64,000 nt of DNA from Streptomyces abikoensis (GTDB taxonomy: Bacteria > Actinomycetota > Actinomycetes > Streptomycetales > Streptomycetaceae). Under the pieces are notes generated by a model. That model had not been told where the DNA came from. It saw only the letters and a program-made list of their open reading frames with translations, and did not search any database. Positions 41,203 through 49,463 of the stretch are shown piece after piece. The translations under genes were made by a program, and so were the position numbers. The stretch is from the NCBI RefSeq assembly GCF_014648775.1, contig NZ_BMRT01000006.1, positions 1 through 64,000 on the forward strand, written 5' to 3'. How positions within the stretch are numbered: the first letter of the stretch is position 1; every line of letters starts with the position of its first letter.

Positions 41203-41723
41203 GCACGCCGCTCCCGCAGGCGCACATACGCCTCCAGCCCGTCCGGCACCCACTCCCACTCGTCCAGCCGAGCCGCCACCTCCTCCTCGGAGAGGAAGTC
41301 CCACCAGGCGACCTCCTCCTCCTGCGGCGAGACCGGAAGGTCGCAGCGGACCTCGTACACCGCCGACCACCACCCGCCCCCCGGCCCCCGGTAGAGGAAG
41401 CGGAACAGCGGGGTGGGCGCCGGGAGGCCGCTGACGCCCAGCTCCTCCTCCGCCTCCCGCAGCGCGGCCTCGTCGTACGACTCGCCCGCCCCGACCACCC
41501 CGCCGACGAACATGTCGTACCGCGAGGGGAAGACCAGCTTCCGGTCGGTCCGGCGGTGGACGAACAGCCGCCCCCGCGCGTCGCGCGCCTGGACGAACAC
41601 GCACCGGTGGAGCAGCCCCTCGGCGTACACCGCGCCGCGCGGCGCCTGCCCCACGACCCGGTCGTGTTCGTCGACGATGTCCAGCACCTCATCCGCCCCG
41701 AGCGGCGGTCGCTGATCGGTCAT
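41148..41723 (-). CDS. Nudix hydrolase (isopentenyl-diphosphate-isomerase-like)
   Basis: The 191-residue protein has the Nudix box GGVVGAGESYDEAALREA followed by EEELG, and VLDIVDEHDRVVGQAPRGAV near the start as in the YfcD/IDI-like branch. It would hydrolyse a nucleoside diphosphate derivative. No isoprenoid gene is near, so true IDI is unlikely. The last ten or so residues (PGPRTPDGLD) are encoded by a dispersed repeat element, so the natural C-terminus may have been altered. Good family match; substrate unknown. Confidence 0.88.
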   Translation of the reverse strand: MTDQRPPLGADEVLDIVDEHDRVVGQAPRGAVYAEGLLHRCVFVQARDARGRLFVHRRTDRKLVFPSRYDMFVGGVVGAGESYDEAALREAEEELGVSGLPAPTPLFRFLYRGPGGGWWSAVYEVRCDLPVSPQEEEVAWWDFLSEEEVAARLDEWEWVPDGLEAYVRLRERRADRGSAPDPGPRTPDGLD

Positions 41724-41776
41724 GGCCCCATCCAACCAGCAGCGGCCGCCGCCCCCGGGCGGGGCGTCGGGGGCCG

Positions 41777-42673
41777 TCAGTGCGGCTGCAGGTCCCGTAC
41801 CCGGCCCGCCTCCGCCATACCGGACGGCATCGCCGGATGCCGGCCGATCAGCACGATGCCGCACACGATCGCCACCAGCCCCGCCGCCTGCACGGCCAGC
41901 GCCGCCGGCGTCGTCCGCAACTGGTCGCCCATGAAGCCCACCCCGCACGCGATCCCCGCCAGCGGCTGCGCCGCCGTCAGCGCGGGCAGCGACATCCGCA
42001 GCGGGGCCGTCTCGAAGGCGCTCTGCACCAGCACCAGCGCCGTCACCCCGAGCGCCAGCACCGCGTAGGGCTGCCAGCCGGTGACGAGCTCCCGCCAGCC
42101 CCCGTGGGTGAACCGGGTGCCGCTCACCCGCGTCAGCGCGTCCTGCACGCCGTACAGCAGCCCGGCCGCGACCGCCAGCAGGGCCGCCTCCGTGCTCATC
42201 CGCACCCGTTTGGAGACCGCCGCCAGCAGCAGCGCGGTGCCCACCATGATCCCGACGATCAGCCAGTGCCGCAGGGGGTCGGTGACCGTCCGCCCGCCGT
42301 GCGGGCGTCCGGCGATCACGAAGGCCGCCACGCCGCCCGCCAGCAGCCACAGCCCGCCCCAGCCGCTGCGGCCGAGCGGCTGCTTGGTCTGCCAGCGGGA
42401 GAGGGCCATGGCGAACAGCAGGTTCGTCGCCATCAGCGGGTCGACCAGCGACACCTCGCCCCGGCTCAGCGCGATGGCGCCCAGGGCCATCCCGCACACC
42501 ATCAGCGCGATGCCCGCCAGCCAGCGCGGCATCCGGGCGAGGTCCAGCAGCAGCCGGAGGGAGAGGAAGTCGCTCATGGGCGCCCGCTGCGCGGCGTTCT
42601 GCTGGAGGACGAACCCCACGCCCAGACAGCACGCCGCACTCAGGGCGACTGCGAAGACCATCACGTCGCGCAC
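41777..42673 (-). CDS. EamA/DMT-family permease
   Basis: The 298-residue protein has ten hydrophobic segments in two similar halves, as in drug/metabolite exporters (AVALSAACCLGVGFVLQQNA; LAGIALMVCGMALGAIAL; LSRGEVSLVDPLMATNLLFA; later LVQSAFETAPLRMSLPALTA, QPLAGIACGVGFMGDQL). It has no soluble domain. The start is GTG after GAGG. Substrate unknown. It is divergent from the 329-residue unknown gene across 312 bases. Confidence 0.88.
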   Translation of the reverse strand: MRDVMVFAVALSAACCLGVGFVLQQNAAQRAPMSDFLSLRLLLDLARMPRWLAGIALMVCGMALGAIALSRGEVSLVDPLMATNLLFAMALSRWQTKQPLGRSGWGGLWLLAGGVAAFVIAGRPHGGRTVTDPLRHWLIVGIMVGTALLLAAVSKRVRMSTEAALLAVAAGLLYGVQDALTRVSGTRFTHGGWRELVTGWQPYAVLALGVTALVLVQSAFETAPLRMSLPALTAAQPLAGIACGVGFMGDQLRTTPAALAVQAAGLVAIVCGIVLIGRHPAMPSGMAEAGRVRDLQPH

Positions 42674-42985
42674 CTCAAGACCTCGCGGTCGTAGGAGACT
42701 TGACAGCAGAACGATAGCCGCCCTACGGGCGGTCCGACGGTCGAGTACCCCCCTTTCGGCCGTTCATCCGGGCCGGTGACCGAGGGCATTGAACTACCGT
42801 TCCTCGCACTGGTGTGCGACAAGAGGGCGGCGGGAGAGGGCTGCGGGCAACTGGAGGCGGCAGCACATTATTTGACGTGATGTCAGCATCGGTGACCGCC
42901 CTTGACGCGGAGCAGTGACTACCGGTTTGCTGTGCGTGATCGGAACGAAGGAAGAGGGGACGTACGCCGTGGAGGAAGCCCGCTG
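42674..42985. other. Divergent intergenic region
   Basis: No gene is evident in these 312 bases. It contains several short inverted repeats, such as TGAC-GTGAT-GTCA (about 42874-42886) and TCGCAC-TGGT-GTGCGA (about 42805-42820), two TTGACG/TTGACA elements and, near its right end, the GGAGG ribosome-binding site of the next gene. I cannot assign a regulator. Confidence 0.4.
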
Positions 42986-43975
42986 ATGACGCCCCCACCC
43001 CCCTTGGGCCGCCACCGGAACAAGGACGGGCTGACCTTCGACCCCGCCCTCGACGACACCGAGCTCGCCACCGTCCGCGACGCCCTGGCCCGCGGCCGCT
43101 GGGCCGACGCCCGGCAGCTCCTCGCCCGCACCGGCGACGACTGGGACCGCCGGGGCCACCGCCTCGTCGTCCTCGCCGAGGCCCCCACCAGCGCCACCTG
43201 GGCCCGCGACTGGCTGCTCGCCGAGCCCGACAGCCCCGACGCCACCACCCTCCTCGCCTGCGCCGGCGTCCTGCGCTGCCTCGCCGGCAAGGAGAACCCG
43301 GAGACCGCCCACGCGCTGTGCCTGGCCGCCGCCCGGCTGGCCCCCCGCGACCCCACCCCCTGGCTGGCCGTCCTCATCCTCGCCCGCCGCACCGGCACCG
43401 CCGACGAACGCGTCCGCGCCTTCGACCAGGTCCGCGCCCGCCACCGCGACCACCACCACGCCCACCACCTCATGGCCGCCTGCCTGGCCGAGCACCAGGA
43501 GGGCGACCGCGACGACCCCCTCCACGAGGTCTACGACTTCGCCGCCTGGGCCGCCGAACAAGCACCCGCCGACTCGCCCCTGGCGGTCCTGCCCGTCGTC
43601 GCCCACGCCGAGCGCTACCGTGCCCTCGCCCGCGCCGGGCTGGAGCCCGGCGACCCCGCCCGGTCCGCGCACTGGACCACGCGCCGGGCCCGCCAGGTGA
43701 TGAAGGCCGCCTTCGACTGGTGGCTGGAATGGGACATCGACGAGGACAGCGCGGACGGCACGGCCACCACGACCGCCGCCACCGCCCACCCCCGGCGCAA
43801 GGTCGACCTGAACTACCTCGCCCACGCCAAGCTCCACGAGGGCCGCCTCGCCGAGGCCGCCGCCCTCCTCACCCGCATCGGCCCGCACGCCACCCGGGTC
43901 CCCTGGACCTACCCGGACCGGGACCCCGGCGCGGCCTTCCGGGCCGCCCGCCGCACCGCGCTCGGCGCGACATGA
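42986..43975 (+). CDS. Tetratricopeptide-like helical protein, unknown
   Basis: The 329-residue soluble protein is built of helices (TVRDALARGRWADARQLLAR, ARDWLLAEPDSPDATTLLAC, LCLAAARLAPRDPTPWLAVL, AKLHEGRLAEAAALLTRIGP) with the spacing of TPR-type repeats. It has no signal peptide and is rich in His and Trp around HRDHHHAHHLMAACLAEHQE. I recall such proteins as conserved hypotheticals in Streptomyces. The start follows GGAGG by ten bases. An APC permease follows about 90 bases later on the same strand. Confidence 0.75.
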   Translation: MTPPPPLGRHRNKDGLTFDPALDDTELATVRDALARGRWADARQLLARTGDDWDRRGHRLVVLAEAPTSATWARDWLLAEPDSPDATTLLACAGVLRCLAGKENPETAHALCLAAARLAPRDPTPWLAVLILARRTGTADERVRAFDQVRARHRDHHHAHHLMAACLAEHQEGDRDDPLHEVYDFAAWAAEQAPADSPLAVLPVVAHAERYRALARAGLEPGDPARSAHWTTRRARQVMKAAFDWWLEWDIDEDSADGTATTTAATAHPRRKVDLNYLAHAKLHEGRLAEAAALLTRIGPHATRVPWTYPDRDPGAAFRAARRTALGAT

Positions 43976-44028
43976 GCCCCGGTGCCGCACCCCCGGCACC
44001 CCCGCATCCCCCGTACTCCTCGCCCCCG

Positions 44029-44039
44029 CCCCCCCCCCC
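44029..44039 (+). repeat. Run of 11 C residues in the APC leader
   Basis: Eleven consecutive Cs, flanked by other C-rich runs, lie about 28-39 bases upstream of the permease ATG, before its ribosome-binding site. Such tracts slip easily. No coding effect is expected, but spacing may vary. Confidence 0.6.
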
Positions 44040-44067
44040 GCGCCCCCCACCGGAAGGACCCTCCCGC

Positions 44068-45597
44068 ATGTCGACCGGCACCACGCGCGAGATCAGCACC
44101 TTCAAGGGCCCGGAGAGACGCCTGCGCGCCGGCCGCATCGGAGTCGCGGGCCTGCTGCTGTCGGTCGTCGCCGCCAGCGCCCCCCTGGTGGTCACCGCGG
44201 GCGTCATGCCCACCACCTACGGCACGATGGGCATCGTCGGACAACCCCTGCTCTTCGTCCTCGTCGGCGTCGTCCTGGCCCTCTTCAGCGTCGGCTACGC
44301 CGAGCTGAGCCGCCACGTCCACAACGCCGGCGCCTTCTACGCCTACATCGCCCGGGGCCTCGGCGGCACGGTCGGCGCCGCCGCCTCCGTCGTCGCCCTC
44401 GTCGCCTACAGCGCCATGCAGTTCGCCATCTACGGCATCTTCGGCCACGAGTTCTCCGGCCTCCTCCGCCGGCACCTCGGCCTCGACCTCGACTGGTGGG
44501 TCCCCGCCCTCGCCGCCGTGGCCGTCGTCGGCGTCCTCGGCTGGCTCAAGCTGGACCTCAACGTCAAGGTCCTCGGCACCCTGCTGCTCGTCGAGTGCGC
44601 CATGGTCGTCGTCTTCGACGTCACCTGCCTCGGCCGCCCGGGCCCCGAAGGCGTCTCCTTCCGCGCCTTCGACCCCGCCACCCTCGACGGCGCCGGGCTC
44701 GGCACCGCGCTCTGCTTCACCATCGCCGCCTTCGTCGGCTTCGAACAGGCCGCCGTCTACGCCGAGGAGGCCAACCGCCCCCAGATCGTCGTCGCCCGCG
44801 TGACCTTCCTCGCCGCCGCCTTCGTCGCCCTCTTCTACGCCCTCGGCTCCTGGGCCCTGACCGTCGCCACCGGCCCCTCGCACATCGTCGCCGCCTCCCG
44901 CGAGAAGGGGACCGGCCTCCTCTTCGCCCTCACCGAGGACCGCCTCGGCACCGCCTTCACCGACCTGACGCACCTCTTCTACGTCACCGGCATGTTCGCC
45001 GCGATGCTGAGCTTCCACAACGTCGTCGCCCGCTACGCCTTCGCCATGGGCCGCGACGGGCTCCTCCCCGCCGCCCTCGGCCGCACCTCGGGCGGCAGCG
45101 GCGCGCCCGCCTACGGATCGCTGCTCCAGAGCGTCGTCTCGCTGCTGGCCGTGGCCGTCTTCGCCGTCACCGACGACCGCCCGCAGGGCGACCCCACCGC
45201 GCCCGTCATCCGGCTCTTCACCTGGATGGGCAACGTCGGGGCGCTCGGCGTCATGCTCCTCATGGCCACCGCCAGCGCCGCCGTCATCGTCTTCTTCGTC
45301 CGGCGCGGCGCCGGCCGGGCCCAGGCCCCCCGGCTGGCCGCCTCCGCCGCCGCCTGCGCGGCCCTGCTCGGCATCGTCGGCTACGCGGTCAAGGACTTCC
45401 ACGTCCTCGTCGGCGCCGGCGCGGGCTCGGCCCTCGGCTGGATCCTGCCGGGCATCATCGGCGCGGCCGTCGTCCTCGGCGTGATCCACGGACTGGTGCT
45501 CCGGGCGGTACGGCCCGACGTCCACGCCCGGATAGGGCTCGGCAACGAGGCGTTCCAGCTGGAGAAGGCGGCAGCGTCGGCCAGGAGTTCCTCATGA
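44068..45597 (+). CDS. APC-family amino-acid/amine permease
   Basis: The 509-residue protein has 12 hydrophobic segments (IGVAGLLLSVVAASAPLVVT; LFVLVGVVLALFSVGYAELS; NAGAFYAYIARGLGGTVGAA; ALCFTIAAFVGFEQAAVYAE) with the FVGFEQAAVYAEEANRP signature of amino-acid-polyamine-organocation carriers. It imports an amino acid or amine with a cation. The start follows GGAAGGA. No neighbouring gene suggests a specific substrate. It converges on the ferredoxin-like gene. Confidence 0.9.
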   Translation: MSTGTTREISTFKGPERRLRAGRIGVAGLLLSVVAASAPLVVTAGVMPTTYGTMGIVGQPLLFVLVGVVLALFSVGYAELSRHVHNAGAFYAYIARGLGGTVGAAASVVALVAYSAMQFAIYGIFGHEFSGLLRRHLGLDLDWWVPALAAVAVVGVLGWLKLDLNVKVLGTLLLVECAMVVVFDVTCLGRPGPEGVSFRAFDPATLDGAGLGTALCFTIAAFVGFEQAAVYAEEANRPQIVVARVTFLAAAFVALFYALGSWALTVATGPSHIVAASREKGTGLLFALTEDRLGTAFTDLTHLFYVTGMFAAMLSFHNVVARYAFAMGRDGLLPAALGRTSGGSGAPAYGSLLQSVVSLLAVAVFAVTDDRPQGDPTAPVIRLFTWMGNVGALGVMLLMATASAAVIVFFVRRGAGRAQAPRLAASAAACAALLGIVGYAVKDFHVLVGAGAGSALGWILPGIIGAAVVLGVIHGLVLRAVRPDVHARIGLGNEAFQLEKAAASARSSS

Positions 45598-45612
45598 CCG
45601 GGAGCCCGCCCG

Positions 45613-46014
45613 TCAGCCCTCGAGTGCCTTGCCCACCCGCCGGGAGACCGTGAACTCGTACAGGTCGAGCACCCCCGGCGGCTCCGCCAGCCCCGGCCCG
45701 CCGGCGCGCACCCATGCGGCGATGTCCGCCAGCGCCTCGTCGTCGTTGACCAGCCCCAGCCACACGGGCCGTCCCCCGGCCGCCCGGCCCGCCGCCGACG
45801 GCTGCACCACGACCACGTTCGCCTGATCGCACACGTCCAGACATTCCGACGCCCGCACCTGCGCCGCCCCGTCCAGGGCGTCCCGCAGCCGGCGTATCTG
45901 CCCGGCGTGATCGACTCCCGGGACCTTCGCCGGATCGCCGCAGCAGCAGCCACGACAGACCGTGATCCGGCAGGGGGCGGCGGAGGCGGGCCGAGCGGCC
46001 TTCTTGTTGATCAT
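45613..46014 (-). CDS. (2Fe-2S) ferredoxin-like, thioredoxin-fold protein
   Basis: The 133-residue protein has CRITVCRGCCCGDPAKV and later ASECLDVCDQANVVVVQP, the spacing of thioredoxin-fold [2Fe-2S] ferredoxins (DUF1636-like). The cluster may be bound by the first cysteine run and the CxxxC pair. A basic N-terminus precedes it. Such proteins occur near cobalamin or metal genes, but none is here. Role unknown. Start ATG at the end of a low-GC stretch; neighbours are the APC gene (convergent) and tRNA-Leu. Confidence 0.75.
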   Translation of the reverse strand: MINKKAARPASAAPCRITVCRGCCCGDPAKVPGVDHAGQIRRLRDALDGAAQVRASECLDVCDQANVVVVQPSAAGRAAGGRPVWLGLVNDDEALADIAAWVRAGGPGLAEPPGVLDLYEFTVSRRVGKALEG

Positions 46015-46061
46015 CGGGCGATGATACGCACGCGCTTACCCACATGCCCGGACAGCGAAAA

Positions 46062-46083
46062 ACCCCGGCCATCCGGCCGGGGT
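46062..46083 (-). terminator. Rho-independent terminator of tRNA-Leu
   Basis: On the minus strand ACCCCGGCC-GGAT-GGCCGGGGT makes a perfect 9-bp stem followed by TTTTTC. It lies 16 bases beyond the tRNA 3' end. Confidence 0.9.
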
Positions 46084-46098
46084 CTCCCGTGTTCCTGC

Positions 46099-46186
46099 TG
46101 GTGTCCGAGGGGGGACTTGAACCCCCACGCCCGATAAAGGGCACTAGCACCTCAAGCTAGCGCGTCTGCCATTCCGCCACCCGGAC
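46099..46186 (-). tRNA. tRNA-Leu (anticodon GAG)
   Basis: The long variable arm (class II) and the anticodon stem-loop CTAGC-TTGAGGT-GCTAG give anticodon GAG, which reads CTC/CTT. The acceptor stem pairs GTCCGGG with CTCGGAC. CCA is encoded (last three bases). The T-arm contains GGTTCAAGTCC. It is followed by a U-tract terminator. Confidence 0.97.
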
Positions 46187-46380
46187 CGGGTGTTTGTCCC
46201 TGCGGGGTGTTCCCCGCGGCGACATGGAAAACAATACCAAACATTCGAGGTGCTCGATCACCGCCTCCTGTGCCCCTCGCGCGGTGATCGTTGCGGCCGT
46301 ATGTCGGCGGTATTGCGGCCTTGGGCTGGGGGAACGGGAGGAGGAGGATGGCCGTCGACCCAGAACCACGAGGAGGCAGC

Positions 46381-47715
46381 GTGAGCGAGTCGAAGCCGGC
46401 CGGGGCCGGCAACGCCAGGAGCGGCGAGGAGGAGGTCGTCGACCTCTGCCGCGATCTGATCCGGATCGACACCAGCAACTACGGCGACCACTCCGGGCCC
46501 GGTGAGCGGCTCGCCGCCGAGTACGTGGCCGAGAAGCTGGCCGAGGTGGGGCTGGAGCCGCGGATCATCGAGTCGCACAAGGGCCGGGCCTCGACGGTGG
46601 CGCGGATCGAGGGCGAGGACCCGTCCCGGCCGGCGCTCCTCATCCACGGTCACACCGACGTCGTGCCCGCCAACGCGGCGGACTGGACCTACGACCCCTT
46701 CGCGGGCGAGATCGCGGACGGCTGCCTGTGGGGGCGCGGCGCGGTCGACATGAAGGACATGGACGCGATGACGCTGGCGGTCGTCCGCGACCGGCTGCGG
46801 TCGGGCCGCAAGCCGCCCCGCGACGTCGTGCTGGCCTTCCTCTCCGACGAGGAGGCGGGCGGCACCTACGGCGCCCGGTACCTCGTCGACAAGCACCCCG
46901 AGCTCTTCGAGGGCGTGACCGAGGCGATCGGCGAGGTCGGCGGCTTCTCCTTCACGGTCAACGAGAACCTGCGGCTCTATCTGGTCGAGACCGCCCAGAA
47001 GGGCATGCACTGGATGCGGCTCACCGTGGACGGCACGGCGGGCCACGGCTCCATGACCAACAAGGACAACGCGATCACCGAGCTCTGCGAGGCGGTCGCC
47101 CGGCTGGGGCGGCACGAGTTCCCGGTGCGGGTCACCAAGACCGTCCGGTCCTTCCTCGACGAGCTGTCGGACGCCCTGGGCACCCCGCTGGACCCGGAGG
47201 ACATGGAGGCGACGCTCACCAAGCTCGGCGGCATCGCCAAGATGATCGGCACCACCCTGCGCAACACCGCCGCCCCGACGATGCTCGGCGCCGGCTACAA
47301 GGTCAACGTCATCCCCGGTCAGGCCGTCGCGCACGTGGACGGAAGGTTCCTGCCGGGCCACGAGCAGGAGTTCCTCGCGGACCTCGACCGGATCCTCGGG
47401 CCGCGGGTGAAGCGGGAGGACGTCCACGCGGACAAGGCGCTGGAGACCAGCTTCGACGGCCGGCTCGTCGACGCGATGCAGTCGGCGCTGAAGGCCGAGG
47501 ACCCCATCGCGCGCGCCGTGCCCTACATGCTCTCCGGCGGCACCGACGCCAAGTCCTTCGACGACCTCGGCATCCGCTGCTTCGGCTTCGCGCCGCTCAA
47601 GCTGCCGCCGGAGCTGGACTTCGCCGGGATGTTCCACGGCGTGGACGAGCGGGTGCCCGTCGACGGCCTGAAATTCGGGGTGCGCGTGCTCGACCGCTTC
47701 CTGGACCAGTGCTGA
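46381..47715 (+). CDS. M20/M25/M40-family metallohydrolase (peptidase or deacylase)
   Basis: The 444-residue enzyme has the metal-binding order HGHTDVVPANAADWTYDPF, GRGAVDMKDMDAM, FLSDEEAGGTYGARYLVDKH and a late His in FAPLKLPPELDFAGMFHGVD. The lid domain lies in the middle (KGMHWMRLTVDGTAGHGSMT). It would use two metals to hydrolyse an amide (dipeptide or N-acyl amino acid). The start is GTG with AGGAGG seven bases upstream. It is cytoplasmic and monocistronic. The chaplin genes follow 157 bases later. Confidence 0.92.
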   Translation: MSESKPAGAGNARSGEEEVVDLCRDLIRIDTSNYGDHSGPGERLAAEYVAEKLAEVGLEPRIIESHKGRASTVARIEGEDPSRPALLIHGHTDVVPANAADWTYDPFAGEIADGCLWGRGAVDMKDMDAMTLAVVRDRLRSGRKPPRDVVLAFLSDEEAGGTYGARYLVDKHPELFEGVTEAIGEVGGFSFTVNENLRLYLVETAQKGMHWMRLTVDGTAGHGSMTNKDNAITELCEAVARLGRHEFPVRVTKTVRSFLDELSDALGTPLDPEDMEATLTKLGGIAKMIGTTLRNTAAPTMLGAGYKVNVIPGQAVAHVDGRFLPGHEQEFLADLDRILGPRVKREDVHADKALETSFDGRLVDAMQSALKAEDPIARAVPYMLSGGTDAKSFDDLGIRCFGFAPLKLPPELDFAGMFHGVDERVPVDGLKFGVRVLDRFLDQC

Positions 47716-47829
47716 GCCGGTCGGTTGCCGAATCCACGTCAAACCGCGCGTATTCGGCGCACCCGTCGCCGAAAAGAGTGAACGCAGGGACGGTTACGTA
47801 GCCCCATTCCCTCCTCGTCGTTACAGGTG

Positions 47830-47852
47830 TGCGGTCCGCGGCTGGGACCGCA
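47830..47852 (+). promoter_or_regulatory. Stem-loop in the chpH leader
   Basis: TGCGGTCC and GGACCGCA form an 8-bp stem with loop GCGGCTG, ending ten bases before the AGGAGG. It could affect translation of the chaplin message. Confidence 0.45.
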
Positions 47853-47872
47853 TTGCCAACTAGGAGGAATCA

Positions 47873-48106
47873 ATGCTCAAGAAGGTCGTCGCCGCCGCGG
47901 CTGCCACTGGTGGTCTCGTCCTCGCGGGTGCCGGTATGGCCGCCGCCAGCGGCGGAGCTCAGGGTGCGGCTGTGAACAGCCCCGGCGTCGTCTCGGGCAA
48001 CGTCGTCCAGGTGCCCGTCGAGGTGCCGGTCAACGTGTGCGGTAACACGATCAACGTCGTCGGGCTGCTCAACTCTGCCACGGGCAACGTCTGCGTCAAC
48101 AAGTGA
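47873..48106 (+). CDS. chpH: Short chaplin ChpH
   Basis: The 77-residue secreted protein has a signal peptide ending near AAAS/GG and one chaplin domain: GAAVNSPGVVSGNVVQVPVE, VPVNVCGNTINVVGLLNSAT, GNVCVNK. The two cysteines of a chaplin domain are present. Chaplins assemble into amyloid-like fibrils that lower surface tension and coat aerial hyphae and spores. Very close to S. coelicolor ChpH as I recall it. AGGAGG lies five bases before the ATG. A hairpin follows; chpC is next on the same strand. Confidence 0.97.
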   Translation: MLKKVVAAAAATGGLVLAGAGMAAASGGAQGAAVNSPGVVSGNVVQVPVEVPVNVCGNTINVVGLLNSATGNVCVNK

Positions 48107-48142
48107 CGTTCTGTCCGGTCCCGTAAGGGATTGAACCAGGGT

Positions 48143-48175
48143 GGCTCCGGGGTACGTGGCACGTACTCCGGAGCC
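48143..48175 (+). terminator. Hairpin between chpH and chpC
   Basis: A 15-bp stem (one G-T pair) starting GGCTCCGG closes on GGC. It lies 36 bases past chpH and about 90 before chpC, so the chaplin genes may be separately transcribed or attenuated. Confidence 0.65.
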
Positions 48176-48263
48176 GTTGGGCTTTCGACTGGGTCATTCC
48201 GGGCGCGGGAAGACGAACGTTCCGCGCATTCGGCATGGCAAAAGCAGAGGGGCAAGACGAAAA

Positions 48264-49148
48264 ATGCGACAGGTCACCAAGAAGGGCCTGCTCTCCGTAG
48301 CGGCGGCGAGCGGAGTGCTCGCCGTGACCGGCGGCTACGCGATGGCGGACTCGGGTGCCAACGGCGCTTCGGCGCACTCCCCGGGCGTCGCGTCCGGGAA
48401 CACCGTCCAGGTTCCGGTCCATGTGCCGGTGAACGCCTGCGGTAACACCGTGAACGTGATCGGGCTGCTCAACCCGGCCACGGGCAACCGGTGTTTCAAC
48501 GGCGGCGGCGGGCACGCCCACAAGGGCAACGGGCACGGCGGCAGCGGTCACGGCAGTGGTCACGGCGGCAGCGGTCACGGCGGCGCGCTCGCGCAGGGCG
48601 TGAGCGAGGACTCGCCCGGCGTGGCGTCCGGCAACACCGTGCAGGCACCGGTCAGCATCCCGGTCAACGCCTGCGGCAACAGCGTCGACGTCGTGGGCAT
48701 CGGCAACCCGGCCACGGGCAACACCTGCGTCAACGACGGCCACGGCGCCTCCGGCCACGACTGGACGCCGCCGCGCGGCGACCACCCGGGCCACCCCGGG
48801 CACCCCGGCAAGCCGGGCCACCCCGGTGAGCACAACCCCGGTGGGCACCACAACCCGCCCACCGAGCACAAGCCGGGCCACCAGCCGCCGGCCGGTGAGC
48901 ACCACAACGGCCCGGGCACCCACGCCCAGCCCCCGGCCGGGCACCACACCCAGCCGGCCATGGAGGTGAAGGACGCGCACCGCGCTCCCGCCGTCCTCGC
49001 CGAGCACCGTCCGGCCACGGTCGCCCAGAAGGCCGCCGAGCTCGCGCACACCGGCGCGGGCCAGCTCGGCGCGGCCGGCGCGGCCAGCGCCGGCCTGCTG
49101 GTCGGCGGCGCGATGCTCTACCGCCGCTCGCGCGGCGCCCAGGGCTGA
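48264..49148 (+). CDS. chpC: Long chaplin ChpC with sortase signal
   Basis: The 294-residue protein has a signal peptide and two chaplin domains (about 33-75, ASAHSPGVASGNTVQVPVHV; about 105-155, SEDSPGVASGNTVQAPVSIP). A Gly/His-rich link (GHGGSGHGSGHGGSGHGG) joins them. A long Pro/Gly/His-rich stretch (HPGHPGHPGKPGHPGEHNPG), a LAHTG sortase motif, one hydrophobic segment and a basic end follow. Long chaplins are anchored covalently to the wall and hold short ones. The His-rich linkers are longer than I recall for ChpC of S. coelicolor. The ATG follows AGAGGGG by 11 bases. Confidence 0.95.
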   Translation: MRQVTKKGLLSVAAASGVLAVTGGYAMADSGANGASAHSPGVASGNTVQVPVHVPVNACGNTVNVIGLLNPATGNRCFNGGGGHAHKGNGHGGSGHGSGHGGSGHGGALAQGVSEDSPGVASGNTVQAPVSIPVNACGNSVDVVGIGNPATGNTCVNDGHGASGHDWTPPRGDHPGHPGHPGKPGHPGEHNPGGHHNPPTEHKPGHQPPAGEHHNGPGTHAQPPAGHHTQPAMEVKDAHRAPAVLAEHRPATVAQKAAELAHTGAGQLGAAGAASAGLLVGGAMLYRRSRGAQG

Positions 49149-49171
49149 CCCCGTCCCACCGACGGAAACGC

Positions 49172-49209
49172 AAGGGAGCGGGTCCCGCGATCGCGGGACC
49201 CGCTCCCTT
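49172..49209. terminator. Strong palindromic terminator after chpC
   Basis: Perfect 17-bp arms (AAGGGAGCGGGTCCCGC) surround GATC; the whole is a 38-bp palindrome between convergent genes. Confidence 0.9.
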
Positions 49210-49227
49210 CGCCTTCCCTCCCCGCCG

Positions 49228-49416
49228 TCACCACGTGGCGCGGAGCTGACGGATGATCCTGCGCCGCAACCGCACCTTGCGGCTGCCGTCCGGATAGAGA
49301 CGTAGTCGGTCCAACTCCCAGTGTCCGTACTCGGCATGGTCGGTCAGCAAGCGTGTGGCCGCCTTCCGGGAGACCCCCCGGGGCACATACACATCGCAGA
49401 ATTCGTATTCCGGCAT
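49228..49416 (-). CDS. DUF5703 family protein
   Basis: The 62-residue protein (MPEYEFCDVYVPRGVSRKAA, then RLLTDHAEYGHWELDRLRLY) is the small conserved DUF5703 type, with one Cys and a basic end (SRKVRLRRRIIRQLRATW). It is soluble and would form a small alpha/beta fold. No function is known. It lies between chpC (convergent) and the acidic DUF protein gene (divergent), an order conserved in Streptomyces as far as I recall. Confidence 0.8.
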   Translation of the reverse strand: MPEYEFCDVYVPRGVSRKAATRLLTDHAEYGHWELDRLRLYPDGSRKVRLRRRIIRQLRATW

Positions 49417-49463
49417 CGCATCTATTGTGCGGGAACGGGCCCGGTGCGGATAGCGTCTGCACT

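Noticed and set aside
41500..41723. Nudix gene as a true isopentenyl-diphosphate isomerase
   Set aside because: The Nudix box is complete, but the IDI-specific Cys/Glu pattern was not evident and no isoprenoid genes are near.
48500..48600. Short repeated GGCAGCGGTCACGG units considered as a CRISPR or satellite
   Set aside because: They encode the His/Gly linker of ChpC in frame and have no spacers.
47873..49148. Treating the two chaplin genes as one operon
   Set aside because: A 15-bp hairpin separates them and each has its own ribosome-binding site, so co-transcription is uncertain.
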